From Ceratothoa steindachneri (taxonomy: Eukaryota > Arthropoda > Malacostraca > Isopoda > Cymothoidae), in NCBI GenBank assembly GCA_963969495.1, contig OZ018323.1, positions 74,248,920-74,312,919 of the forward strand: 64,000 nt of DNA, in the 5' to 3' direction. Made by a program: the position numbers and the translations under genes. Under the pieces are notes generated by a model that worked only from the letters and a program-made list of their open reading frames with translations, ran no database searches and had not been told where the DNA came from. Positions 9,961 through 22,383 of the stretch are shown here, in pieces. The first letter of the stretch is position 1; each line of letters starts with the position of its first letter.

Positions 9961-11242
9961 TACGAGGGGTGGTTAATAAGTTTTTCTAATTCGGATATAA
10001 GGAAACGAGATATGAGAAAAAGTGTTTTATTATTTTTCAATATAACTACCCTCAACTTCAAGCACTTGCGCCACTTGTCCCTGAGGCTTCGAATTCCCGA
10101 CAACCAGAAATCTCCCGACTGCTGTTCAATTCACTTCTGGACGGCGAGCTGGACATTTTCATCGTCCCCAAACTAAAGTCCATGCAGTGCAGCCTTGAGC
10201 TGGCGGAATAAAAAGGAGTCGCCAGGGGCCAGATCTGGACTGAAGAGGGGATGGTTGAGCTCTTTGAATCAGCACTCGCGCAGGGCAGTTTGTGCAACTC
10301 TGGCTCTGTGGACAGGGGCATTATCGTGGAGGAGCAGGACATCGCATGTCAACTTGCCGCGCCGCTTCTGACGGATGCACTACTTCAACCCAGCCAATTC
10401 TTTGGCGTAATATTGACCTGTGATGATACTTCCACAAGGCGCATAGTCCATCATCAAAACCCCCTCAGAATCCAAGAAGATGGTGGTCATGATCTTCCCA
10501 GCTGAGGGTTGTGTCCGGAACTTGATGGGGGTAGAAAAGCCACTGTGCTTCCAGGCCATGCTTTTAAGCTTGGTCTCAAGATCTCAGTGATGGACCCACG
10601 TTTTATTCTCTGTCACTATGTGTGACTCAAATGCGTCTGGGTCTTGGTTGTACAGGAGCAGCAGCTCCTCCGAACTTTGACAACGTTGAAGTCAATCATG
10701 GGGCGTGAGGTTTCGTGAGGTTTCTAGGGACCCAACGGGCAGAGACCTTGGTCAGGGCCAAATTGTCGTGGATGATGTTTATAACACTTACATGTGATAT
10801 TCCATGTTCTCGCTCGATTTCTTCGACCTTTACCCGTCGATTTTCGAGGAACATCCTCTTCACATGGGCCACATTGTTTTCGTTGGTCACGTCTGAAGAG
10901 CGTCCTGGTCGAAGATCATCTTCAAGGGACTCACAACCATAGCAGAACTCCCTATTCCAGCGAGCAATAGTTGCCTAGGAAGAGGCGGTGTCAGTGTACA
11001 CTGCAACCATGCGTTCATGGATCTCGTTTGCATAATTGCCTTCCTTGGTCAAAAATTTGATCACTGCGCGATGCTCAACCTTCTCTATTGTTGAAAATTT
11101 TGTGACTGACGATTTGCGATCAGCTACTGCTTCTTAAATAGACGAGGCAGGAGCGTGCGGCTGCAGGTCTTGACTCGTTATAACTTGTCCTAACACCTGC
11201 ACAAACAGCCATCCCCCTTTTTCTGTTTTACCGCCCCTCGTA
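9961..11242 (-). mobile_element. mariner element, copy A, with both terminal repeats
   Basis: 1282 bp, the usual mariner size. The left end TACGAGGGGTGGTTAATAAG and the inverted right end (TACGAGGGGCGGTAAAACAG read inward) form terminal inverted repeats, and TA flanks them as expected for the mariner target site. The transposase lies on the - strand and is broken. Three other members of the family are in this window (43097-44288, 53908-54651 and 60138-61289). Confidence 0.9.
10030..11088 (-). pseudogene. mariner transposase pseudogene, copy A
   Basis: Cut-and-paste transposase of the D,D34D mariner family. The start codon has become ATA (11086-11088, followed by codons for EKVEH). The DNA-binding part is best kept at 10696-10890: VKRMFLENRRVKVEEI, then SVINIIHDNLALTKVSARW and the VPRNLT linker. 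Later, GDETW, HDNAP and YSPDL equivalents are present only in scattered frames with stops. The C-terminus reads EGSYIEK and ends with a stop at 10030-10032. The ORFs at 10058, 10251 and 10715 are shadows or fragments of this gene. Confidence 0.85.
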
Positions 11243-11554
11243 TATAAACTAAATACTATTTAATAATTCCCCAGTGTAACTCTGAAGGTGGTACTCGATG
11301 TATCGAAACGCGTCAGTTAAATTAAAGAAAGTGCTAAATTACATTAATTTACTGCTACCTTTGGCAAAGTAACAAACATCAGTCTCCGATGAACTTCGGT
11401 ACGCTTATACACAGGTTAAACAATGAAGAAAAGGCAAATATAAGACAAATTGACACGATTGAAAAAAGAATTATTAATTTGAAACTAGCGGTTGCTTTTA
11501 ATAAAACATGCTATAATCAAAATATACTGCCTCAATACACACACACACATACAT

Positions 11555-11617
<63 letters not shown>

Positions 11618-14200
11618 GTCAAATTTCCAAGATCCAGTTGTTAGAATACGAATGCATTTAAACACAATTTCAATTTGTTGCAAGAAATTCATTGCCAATG
11701 AACGAATTTCTAACCATTTTAAACCAGATATGCTCTCTGACAGTAGTAATATAAGTGTTATGAACTCAAATATCATTAAAACTCATAAAAATCGATTGTA
11801 AGTGAATGTTAAATTATTTTGTCATTATATGATACTATATTTATATTATATTCGTTAATTAGTATTTATGACCTATTACTCCCTCTATTTTGATATTTAA
11901 TTTTAAATATCGTCTGGGAAACTTGAGCGGAGCTTTCCTAGCCCAGGATTTCATTTCATATGATGGCATTCCTCCGACAGTCTAAGCGGTCGATTGAGCA
12001 ACACTGTTATTATCTACCTTTGGAGGATTATGTAATTTTTTTACCCTAACACTTAAAAGGGAATTTGCTTTAGCTGTATATGTTGCGGAGGTTTAGTAAA
12101 GTGACCTGCCGTTCCATTCTTGAGTTTTCCAAATACTATCTTCTTTAGACAATGTGTGCTAGAAACCTTCGCACTACTTTCCCTTATCCATTTTCACGAA
12201 CGTTTCAAACTTTTGGTGTACATGAATTTTTGTTTGCATTTCTTACTACCAAATTAAGTAAAAATAATATTTTATAATAATCCTTTGTTCATCCTTCTAT
12301 AATCAATATACGTTCTTACACCCAACCTTGTATCTAATGTAGAATTAGATAAAGTGCCGCTTAGGTCATGATCAATGTCTTTGATAATACTTGATAGTAT
12401 TAACTGGAGTTACTTCGCCTGATATTCATAATGATTAGGCATTGTTCGAACGCTATTTTAACCTCATACATCCCTGATCTCTAATATTAAAAAAAAAAAT
12501 CGACGAATAATTTCCTTTTGCCTTTTTATAGGAATTGTTTCTCTTCGAGAAATAAATATGAACAATTAATTAGAATTCTACGTCTATATTTGTTTTGGTT
12601 TAAGTCTTCTTCATTATGAGCTGTTGAGCAACACAAAGAAACCAAATGGGAAGATGAAATATAATGTTTTAAAAGGCGAATTACTAAAAAACTTGATCGT
12701 AAAAAAAAGATTTCATCGAAATAGCCATTTTTATGCCAAAAAGCGCGGGTAAGTGCCGCTAAAATGTTTCTAGTTTTTGCATTTTTGACTGTAGGAAGGA
12801 AAAAGGTGTCGTGACCAGCATATATTAAGGTTGGCGTCTGTTAAGAAAAAATTCTTATAAATTTTAGAGATTCCCTTGACTTAAAAAAATGTGGATAATC
12901 AAATACACTCTTTAATGGTTGGGCAAATTCGCTAATTAGGGTCTTTCACAATATGAAATCTGTTTATTATTTACATTATTTCATCGAGTAATGTATGCCC
13001 GTAACTCCGATAAAAAATTGGAATGTATCTATCGGTCTATCTAAAATTTCATCCTCCGATATAATTATTCGAAATTTGGATGTTGCACGAAGGACACTTT
13101 ACCAATTAGTTAACCAGGAAGGAATAAAAAAAATAGTATTTAAATACAAAAATCCTAAAAATATTGTTAATATGACAGAACGATGCTTACCCCGATTTCA
13201 TTCAAATAAAATTTGAGTAACTAATCGTAATATGAAATTATATGAAATCTCAGTTTGTTCTTTTAAACCAATGAATCTTTTTTATAAAAAAAAATTAAGG
13301 CTTAAGATGAAAATAATAATTGAAAAATTCTATGAATTGCATCATACACTTGCTTATTTATTTCTAGAAGATATTCTCTAACCAATTATCATTAATTATA
13401 TCAAATCATATCGCAATAGCATAATAAGTTCAACTTCTCTCTTGTAGCATCTTGTCTCGTTTTTTGCCTTTAATCTAAACGTCTTTTAGTTACATCATTT
13501 AGATTAGATTGATCTCTTTTTAGTTGTTTAATAAAATGCACCAAATAAAATACCTTTATATGATGAGGTGGAACTTACTAGTTAAAATTGGATTACATTG
13601 TCATGTGCAGTACACATGCTTTCATGCCTAAGTTTGGAGAGAGTTTTTATATGTGTATCTTTCTTTAGGTTCAATAATTCGAGCTTGATTCTTTCTTGTT
13701 TTATGCCTTTATTTTGCTGCTGAGTAGTCTGTAATTAATTCTTACAAGGTCAACGTTTTTTTAATTGACATTAAAGGTGATTAAGATAACTATTAATCCC
13801 TCGTCCCCTCGAAGAAATACCCAGAACGTATGAAGAAATGTCCATTAAGATCATAAAGGCAATCACTGTTGAACCTAAAGGCACCAGGCATCCTAGTCGT
13901 TTTGTGTGTTTTTCACACCAAGCAAGGTTAGTAGAACCCAGGGTGGTCTCAGGGGTATTCTTTTCGCTTTAAGAGTAAAGAGATATTAATTAATCCATGA
14001 ACGACACTATTACTCCATCGGAAGGGTTCCCAAACAGAGAAGGGAGTGGGTATTTCTTGTTTATAGGCTGGAAGGGAAATGATAGCGGCGTTATAATTAG
14101 TTCCGTGCATGATGAGTCCTGAAGAGCTTTGTACTCCCTAGCTTGCAAGTAATAGTTTATTTACCCAATTGGCGGCCATCTCATGACCTGCTTAAAATAT
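11243..14200. other. AT-rich DNA with no gene
   Basis: A dinucleotide array lies at 11536-11609. The open frames at 11389, 11498 and 12995 are AT-driven and show no motif. I see nothing else I can name. Confidence 0.5.
11536..11609. repeat. (CA)n(TA)n microsatellite
   Basis: A CA-rich run with TACATA interruptions passes into a pure TA run of about 45 bp. Two overlapping ORFs on opposite strands that end in Tyr-Ile or Cys-Val repeats are produced by this array. Confidence 0.95.
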
Positions 14201-14205
14201 TTGTG

Positions 14206-14277
14206 TCGGTGCTCTATTGAATGGAACCATGCCTAGACTTCAGAAGACCAACGCTGTGTCCATTCGGCTAAATATAG
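14206..14277 (-). ncRNA. tRNA-like relic, possibly the head of a SINE
   Basis: On the - strand, TAGCCGAATGG (14260-14270) fits the polymerase III box A consensus fully. GGTTCCATTCA (14218-14228) fits box B with two mismatches. The 31-nt spacing is right for a tRNA. Between them TGGTC-TTCTGAA-GTCTA forms a mostly paired anticodon arm with CTG in the anticodon position. The acceptor and T stems do not pair, so it is not a working tRNA gene. It could be a decayed tRNA pseudogene, a tRNA-derived SINE or chance. Confidence 0.35.
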
Positions 14278-14289
14278 CCCTGGTTTATG

Positions 14290-15959
14290 TATGTTGAAGT
14301 GTACTGAAGGTTTGTATGTTTTGTGGTTTTAAGACATGGTTATGGATGTGACTCAGTAAAATAGAAGCTCTCCCGTTCTGAAGCTTTCTGGTTTCTAAGT
14401 AGTATGTAACATGACAGCAATGTCGTGCTTCGATATACCACTCAGTCTACTGCTGAACAAAGTAAATGCCAGGAATTCTTGCGGTTGGTACCATTTGTGT
14501 TTTTCCATCTAATTAAGTACTGAATCAGTAAGCTCTGGGTCAGTTTCTTAGTACTTTAACATTTTTCTGAATTAAAGTTAAATAATTCACGGGAGCACCG
14601 GCCGCAGACATAGACATCATGCATAAAGGAATGTAGTACAGTGCAAAGAAGGTTTGTTTCTTTACACTTCGATACCATGCCTTCGTCTTTCTCATGGTAA
14701 CATGCAAATCTAACCATTTTAATGAGTTATTTTTATGACCAATCCATATGGCCTGATTAATAGTGCCTGCTTTTTATACTACAGTGAACACCTCAAGGAA
14801 GCATATCTCCAAAAACAATATATGTCAGTTCAGCTATTTTACTGTAGTTGGCCCTTGGAACTGTTGCTGTTAGAATGTTATGGAGAGTTTCTTCACTGTT
14901 TTTCTTCTTTTACTTCAGCCATTTTATTTTATTAGCCAACATCAACATCTTTGGGGTTTCCTTGCTCAAGTCCATAAAGAACATCCTTCTTATCTCATTG
15001 AACCAGTGATTATTTAACCACTTTCATTTTCCAAACAACTTGTCTAAAATTGTTCGTACCAGTTTTATTAGAATTTATTGTAGATATACGAGAGAAAACA
15101 CGTTGTTCACTGCTTTTCTAGCGATTTGGGAGTTTTTTTTAACTCCAGGTTTAAGAGATCTAGTCTTAAAAACAAAGGCAGTATTATTATCGGTAAGTTC
15201 TTTGTCTCTTTTAACCCCCAATTTAGTCACAATTTAAGATATGGCGGAAGAGTTACTGATGAGAGATAATCCCAATAACTTTTTTCAGTATATAAAGGTG
15301 GATGAGACTCTAGCACAGCTAAATTCTGGAGAAATTCCAGATTACTTCCCTAATATATATTTGAGCAATATTTATTCCCAATATAAGGCAGTGTAAAGTA
15401 TTATTTTTTTACAAATCTTGGACATCTGACTCTGGCAGATATTATAGGTGGACATAATTTTGTTGTGACGTATTTTCGAGGTTGAAATGGCTAAATTATG
15501 AGCAGGAGCCATACCAGCTTTCTACTTAAGAGGAACCATGGAAGTAACTTGATTGGTTGACAAACTAAGACAATCAGCTGTAGGGCAGATGACATCAGTC
15601 TCTCCAGTTAATGTCATCTACATGAAAAGTTCAAATATCATTAAAATATGTAGAGAAAACGACAAAAATTAGAAAAAGGAATTTTTTAACCTGTTTCACA
15701 ACATCTCGAGACCAGAAATTGCGTTTTTCAAACTAAGAAATAAATAATGTTGCCATTGTTATTGTAGAAAGGCTTTTCAGAAGCAATTTGTTCTCCAAGG
15801 TCAAACTATTAATCATGCATTTTTTTAAAAATTATTTAACGTCTATAAACAACTTTTGACGAAATCTTCCAGATTTGTGGAAAAAGGATAATTCTACTTT
15901 ACGAAATGTACGTCCACCACAATATATTATTTGCAAAAACAATAAAATGACTAATTTCA
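14290..15959. other. AT-rich DNA with no gene
   Basis: Short open frames at 14735 and 15040 have no recognisable domain. It may include the 3' flank of the LINE remnant that follows on the - strand, but I see no sequence that proves it. Confidence 0.45.
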
Positions 15960-16741
15960 AAATGACTTTTTCGGGCATCTTAGCCGTAGTCTTGTTTGGT
16001 TCTCGTTGTCGGTGATTATAGTATTTGTCGGGTTATATTTCCTTATGGGCTTTGGTTTATAATTTGCCTTAATATCCCGTTTAGGGCTAAGTCGTTTATA
16101 TTAATTTAATTGTTGATGACTTCGGTTTGCTCTAAACTCTTATCAAATGTCTTTCTTTTTAGAATCGAGTGTTAAAGGGGTTTTCTGATATAAAGGAGGT
16201 TTGTTCTGCAAATAGTGGATGAAGTTATTCTATTTTATTCAATATTTGCTCTTCTCTTTTTTTTAGCATAATTTTGAGCTGTTCTATTGCTACACCTTGA
16301 TGTCCACTTTAATGAGTTCTTCGCTCTCTTCTCTGCCTGCCTGTTTGCAATTAAGTAGAGTGCTTTGTTTTGTATCCTCTAGAGCTAAAGGATTTAGGTG
16401 TTTGTTTCACTGTTGATTGCGATAGGAGAATAAGTAACTAGTATTTCACTTCCTATTGCCATATAAATTTTATTTTATATTTTCATGGTTAACCCACTTA
16501 GGTTATAATAATAGGTTTCATCATTGTTTTTATGTCGTTTTCTCTTTCTACTACAGGATTTCTATAGTCCATTGATGTCATTTTTAGTCCAAACAATTTA
16601 CTATCCAAATGGTGCCTGTAACGATTGTCCTCTACTAGGAAATCTGCCACCTTGTTCTTGGAGATTGGAACTATCTTAAATATTCTTCTGTTAATTTTTA
16701 TTTTTACCTCCAATTCTAAGTAGGGATTTTTCTAATTACAA

Positions 16742-17620
16742 GCCCTAGTTGGATTATGTCGGCCACGAATTGTATGTTTAGGCATTTAAGCATTAGTGGT
16801 GATGGACGTTTCGCTGTATAGATTGAGTATAGAGGGTTGCTTAAGCTGCCGCTTATGACATTCCGACATTAGTTATAATTCTAGTTCTTTGTAATTTTTA
16901 ACTACCACTCATGCTTTTCTGTCTATGATGTAATCACAGAGAATTCTCTTTAGATTTAGATCTAGCTGGGAATGTAAGATTTTATATTGCATTTCTCTGA
17001 ACCTGACTTTGTCATAGGTTTTCTCTACATCTCTAGGCAACAGCCCGCTCTACTACTTCTCTAAATTATCTTTGGCTCCCTTTTCCTGTTTTTATGCCAA
17101 GTGCCATCGTAGTGTCTCTCCCATTTCTAAATCCGAACTCGTAATCCTTATATAGATTATTTTGTTGGAGATATTATATGTGATTTTTTAAGGAGTCTTT
17201 CGATTACTTTGCCCTTAAAAATCAATAGCGATATATGTAGGCCTTTAAAAGTTGATGTCAATAGATGCCTTACCTGTTTTCGCAGCAAAAATTACTTTCG
17301 CTACGTTGTAACCGTCTGGAAAGTGACTGTTTTTTTATGCATCTCGTATAGATGCATTTCAATGTTTCTTATGATGTTAGCTGATGGCACATTCTGGTTA
17401 TTCATATGGAGCTTGGCGCTTTTTGAATGAATAGATATATTGCGATTAATGTTTCGGCTGTTGTTATATTTGTGCCCGTTACCCGAATTTCTACCCATTT
17501 TGGAGTAACTGTTGATACTAGAGATATTTTTTAGATATTGTTTGATACATAAGGGAAGACGATTTCCTAGATATTGGATTGAAGTCTTCCTTCTTTTCAA
17601 ATGCAATGAAGAAGACATAG
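16742..17620 (-). pseudogene. LINE reverse transcriptase pseudogene
   Basis: Read on the - strand from high to low coordinates, this gives the usual order of non-LTR reverse transcriptase motifs with frameshifts. About 17260-17330 has FPDGYNVAKVIFAAKTGKA, the motif before RPISL. About 17075-17160 has DYEFGFRNGRDTTMALGIK. About 16920-17037 has DVEKTYDKVRFREMQ, with the motif A Asp. About 16742-16858 has SGSLSNPLYSIYTAKRP (motif B) and FVADIIQLGL, where the catalytic pair of motif C reads AD. The motifs point to a Jockey-like lineage. No intact frame remains. The 3' part probably continues below 16700 (AT-rich, 15960-16700) but is not identifiable. Confidence 0.7.
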
Positions 17621-17639
17621 ACTCAATGGCAAAGAGGCT

Positions 17640-19840
17640 TTAATGACACGTGCTATAAAAGTAGAACTTTAAGTTTGTTTGACAGAACTTTTTCTATCAA
17701 AAGTAAACTTTTCAAAAGCCAAATAACCTCCGCGTGTAAAAGAACTTTTACAAAACACGATATTTCAGCATTCAAATTCATCTACGCAGCGAGAAGGAAT
17801 AAGTTGATATTGAATAAGCCTTAAAGAGGCAAATACAAATTAGCTTTCAAAGGAAAGACTGGCGAAGAAGAATAACGTGAAGTCGAGAATATGTTTTTAC
17901 AGAATAAAATAAGAATATATCCACGAGACTCCGTGACCTTCAACTATGGTATGTTTAATAAACTACAAAGTGGCAATTTGGTGGTTGGTCAAATAATTCC
18001 AGCAAAACACCCCCCAGACAAACAAATAATAATAAATATACAGTCATAGTCAAAGTTTGAAGACTAATATATTTTTATAAAGAAGAAGTAAATAAATATA
18101 AAGTTGAAATATATCAAGAATTAGAGCCCAAACCAGTTTTATTAATGAATAGATTCAATTGATTTGCCAAGTCTTTATTTAAATTGATGTACTTTATTTT
18201 TCCGGACTGGTTTAATTCATTTTAGCATGATGGAGACTAAATTTCTGATGGAATCTTGACGCATATCTCAATTTTTATTCAATAAATAATCACAACTGAT
18301 CAAAATTGGATGGCTTCTCGTTAATTGTACAGAGGATTAACTAGAACGAAATCGAAGCTGCTTTATTATAGGTACCTCTATTTTTTTTAAATTACGCAAA
18401 TACTATATGGTATATATATATATATAAAATATACACTATAAAATACTTTCACTAATTAAGGCACGAAATTTCTAATTATAATAAAGAAGGAAAAAATCAT
18501 CCCTAGCCATCCTGTAGTTCATAACTTGCTTTGAACCACCAAATCAATGTTTGGGTTAAGTTAGTTCTTTAAGCTTCTTATAGATTAGAGTAATATGAGG
18601 TTTGGTTTAGTTTGATTTTATTAAGTTTTCATTTATTTTGTGCAATATTTTGCCAGTAAAGAACAAAAAAAGAAATCTATTCTGGTGATAAATCGTTGCA
18701 TAACCTTTAATACAATATTATTGCTCTTTATGATGGCTGAAAAATAAATTAACATGCATTCTCGCTTTAATATTATGGTAATTTCACAGGTTTAATCTAT
18801 TTTGTAAAATACACGGCATAATCCAAAAATAACATATTTGTGAAAAGTGTAAGTGTATAGGTAGAAAATTCGAATACAAAAGAAATGTAACTGGTCGGAG
18901 TCAATTTAATAAAACAACGACTCTAAGCCAAACGTGTTTAAATAACCTACTACCCGTAATCTTCTACATCGTAGTTAAATTAGCATAATTATCGTAACAT
19001 GTATTTCTTGAATTCGTGCAATGTAGCACTTTTATCCCCGAGGCTTTTAATTAATAGCAGCAGTAAATAATTGTTTTATCTATTAAAAATTGCTAACTTG
19101 AAAATATTGCTTTGCGCATCAAATAAATGCAAAAGTGCTGAGCAAATGGATACCACCAAAGTATTCGAAGTTCATAAAACTTTAAATGTTTCTCGAAAAG
19201 AAAATATTCAAGACGTTGATCCAGATTTTAAACCGTCAGTCACTGGCAATTCTTGTATAAAATCAGACCTTACCCAAAGCAGCCCTGCCATGCTTTAAAA
19301 CATCCACATGCAGCTTATCAATATTGTATGTAGTGATGATGAAGAAATTTAACTATGACTCATGCAGAACTCGAAACATGTAACGGTACCGGAAAGGAAG
19401 TACTCCAAGAAATTTGGAATAACTAAAGGAGCAAATTGAGCATATGAAGGAAGCTAAAGTTAACACGTAAAAATAAAATATACCGAGAATGAGACAGTGC
19501 ACACTCCCTTATCCAAGATAGAAAAAGGAGATTAGGAAAGAAATGGCAAATAATCAGTGTATACGACCAAGTATTGATGCTTAGCTCAAGCTGATAATGG
19601 CAAACGGCGCTAACAAGAAGAAACGATGAAATGAAAAATCTTATGGAAGAACACAAAAGAAGAATTAGGAATTGTCTTATAAAATAAATTAACAAAGATA
19701 AACACATAAAAGAAACTGGAACCTAATTGAACAAAGAGGAAATTGCAAGAAAATCGAATCGTAATTGATAGTTTTGGACCTCACTGGTAGTCAGTTTTGT
19801 CAATAACCCCAGAAAAATGGGACCTTAATCCAGAGAGAGA
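17640..19840. other. AT-rich DNA with no confident gene
   Basis: Holds a (TA)8 run at 18411-18426 and open frames at 19071 and 19423 without motifs. Near 19330-19710 the + strand has a Lys/Glu/Arg-rich, stop-broken stretch that could be the start of the LINE copy that follows, but this is not shown. Confidence 0.45.
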
Positions 19841-19849
19841 GAGATGGTT

Positions 19850-20520
19850 CATGAATTAGATCCCTTGTTATCGGTGATCATGTCTTCGGGATAATGGTCG
19901 AGTTTTTGACTAACAGGAAGCAGCATTTGTTGGTTAATGGTAGTTTTAGATCCTACAGCCTGGTTAAGGCTTATGTTTCCCAGGGTAGTGTTCTGTGTTT
20001 TCTGAAATTTCTGGGTGTTATTTTTGAGTGCAAGCTGACTTTTGAGCTGCTTTTGGGCAGCTTTGTCCTCAATTTCTAAAATATTTGTTTAGATTTACTT
20101 TGCACACAGAGTGTTTTAGAATTATTTTTATTCCTTCCTTCTTCCTTATTTTGAATATTTTCATTGTCTTCCTTTCTGCATGGGAGACTAATTTTAAGCT
20201 CCATCACAGAGCTTTCAACAAGATTAGTTTTCTGCTACCTAATATAGAGTTCAACATTAGTCATCGTCAAATCGTTGGAGTCTTGACTCATTTGTTTAAA
20301 TTTTTTGTTGATCCTGATAATACACTTCATTGTCTGATACCAGCTCTCTCACGGACGTTTCGTGATACGTGCTACTCGTTAATGCAGAATGACCGTGATT
20401 TTTCGGTCGCTTGAGTGAATACAATGCATTTCTCTCAATCTTTCCTTCTCACAGTCGTCAGTCTGTGAATTATCCAGCCTAATGATGTCGTTAATTAGGA
20501 TTAATGTGATGTATTTAAAA
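19850..20520 (+). pseudogene. LINE reverse transcriptase C-terminal pseudogene with internal deletion
   Basis: The frame at 19894-20079 reads VEFLTNRKQHLLVNGSFRSY, then VSQGSVL (motif B), then jumps straight to FLKFLGVIFECKLTFE, which in LINEs lies well past the catalytic YADD. Motif C has therefore been deleted. From 20190 the frame gives the conserved tail RAFNKISFLLPNIEFNISHR, then VDPDNTLHCLIP and FSVA, and a remnant of the final block at about 20435-20460. The layout is that of a CR1 or Jockey-type LINE. It cannot be active. Confidence 0.65.
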
Positions 20521-20669
20521 GGCTAGCAATGCTTTTCTTCTCTCTTGATTTTTATGTTTTCTACTTCTATCAAAGTTGCACCGCTCCTTGGGCGCTGAAG
20601 TGATTTTAGGTTCTTTCATTTTGGCTGTTGCTTTCGAACTGGTCTCCTTCATTTAAAAAAATAAAATGA

Positions 20670-20790
20670 TAATAATGAGAGAAATATCCATACCGCCTGT
20701 CGTCAAACAGGAAAGTGAAGAGCACCCAGGACAAGGTGCCACACCAACTATAGAAGAAATAAAGCACGCTATTACTGATTTAACCTGAAT
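20670..20790 (+). pseudogene. Possible LINE fragment upstream of RT motif 0
   Basis: A short frame gives TPTIEEIKHAITDLT, which resembles the segment 'eeI..AI..lkn.kApG.D' that precedes the fingers of LINE reverse transcriptases. It is only about 35 codons, ends in a stop and has no continuation. The similarity may be fortuitous. Confidence 0.3.
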
Positions 20791-21569
20791 GCGCTATAAT
20801 TAGTGAGATTATACTCGTTGCGATTGCTTATTTGTGTTTATAAACAGAATTTTTTAATTAAGAACTGTTTATAAAGTGGGTGTTTCTAAAATTCCATGTA
20901 CATAGAACCAAATAGACATAGCCTTTCTCAGAGTATTTAAGAACATTTTCAAAAATTCTATAAAATGCTCTAACAGATTTTCAGTAATTAATCTATCTAT
21001 CATGGGATCTTCATAAAAATAAGTAAATTTAAAAATATTAGTAATCAATTGACAAAACAAATTTTGAAGGCAGAAATAATAAATGAATAATATTCATTTT
21101 AGCACATTAACGATTTTTAACTTTTCTAAGACATAAACCTTCTTAATTCTTAAAATTATGTTGACTGATGTCATTTGCACCTATTGAAACTTAATAACGT
21201 ATTTAATCCTTTTGTGAAAACATTATTTTGCTACAATTTGAATCTTTTCGCACCATTGGTCGTATTTTCTTTAACTTTGTGCCTTACTTTTGACCTGACT
21301 AGTTAGACAATAGCATACTATGTTATATCTGCAGATGATGATTGCATACCTCTTTTGACTGATTAGGCAAGAGCCAATTTTCTTTTAATATAATATGTAT
21401 ATTGCAGAGAAATCGAAAAGCAGTAAAAACAGATGCAAATTTTCGGTCAGTGTGTTTAAGGCTACGTGAAATTCTAATGCCAGCATTCGACCAAGTGATG
21501 GTGTCTTGTTTATAAACTGTTTTCTGCGCAAAACTTTGTTTCAGCCAGAAACTGAGGAAAATATCATTA
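20791..21569. other. AT-rich DNA with no gene
   Basis: I see only AT-rich sequence. The 63-codon frame on the - strand at 20869-21060 has no motif. Confidence 0.5.
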
Positions 21570-21672
21570 GGGTAAGGTAAGGTACGGTAAGGTAAGGTAA
21601 GGTTAAGTTAGGTAAGGTTAAGTTTGTCTAGGTAAAGTAAGATACGGTTAGGTTAGATTAGGTTAGTTTATG
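21570..21672. repeat. TTAGG-like interstitial repeats
   Basis: About 100 bp made largely of five-base units GGTAA, GGTTA and AGGTT with drift, for example TACGGTTAGGTTAGATTAGG. TTAGG is the usual arthropod telomere repeat. A related stretch on the other strand lies at 42388-42431. It could also be an ordinary pentanucleotide microsatellite. Confidence 0.6.
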
Positions 21673-22383
21673 TCTGGTTTTAATCCTTGATCTTTTAAAT
21701 GTATTTGTAAATGTGTTTTCTTATCCAGTTTTATGTGTTCTTTTCATATCTTTGCTGAAAATATGTCCTTTAGTGGATTATAGAAAAGGTATACTTTTTC
21801 GTGAAAAACGAGTGTCAGATTTGAAAAGTACACATGAAGCTGCATACTAAAAACATATTTCTAAATTCCTTAGAAGAGGTGTCTTAAACGAATATTTACC
21901 TAATAATTTCCTATGGCAATGCATGCGCAATATATAACTTTAAGTCCTAGCCTTAAGTCTTAATCTTAAGTCATAGAAGATAAGGTTACTTAAGCCTCTA
22001 CTTCCAAACTGTTGCCGTACTACCTGAAGGTACGTCCAACAACCCAGTGCCGGGTGGTATAACTCGGCCAACCCCACTGCCTTGTGGGAGCACTTGAAAG
22101 GGCCAAGGCTTCAGGAGTAAACCTGAAGATCAAATCTGCACGGTGCTCGCGCATTAGGCGATAGTCCAAGGAGGGACTTCTTTTCGGCAGAGAACTGCAA
22201 CTTTAACCAGCTACAGGCGTTCTGGATCATTTCTTTGCCACTAGACTTAGCTGGGAAAAGTGAAGATGATGGAGTGAAGAATGCACACCTACTTTCCACC
22301 TTCAACATCATCGTGCAAGTTATCACTCCATGCATTGCTCATCCATCCACACATACTTTCAATACTCTATCCACAATGCTGAC
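21673..22383. other. Spacer with a GC-rich patch
   Basis: From about 22010 the base composition shifts to GC-rich, with two short inverted repeats near 22020-22110. This patch leads directly into the zinc-finger tail at 22384 and may be the 3' part of the same LINE. I could not find a reading frame with known motifs in it. Confidence 0.35.

Noticed and set aside
11498..11776. - strand frame with Ile-Tyr and Cys-Val repeats
   Set aside because: Translation of the CA/TA microsatellite; no conserved domain.
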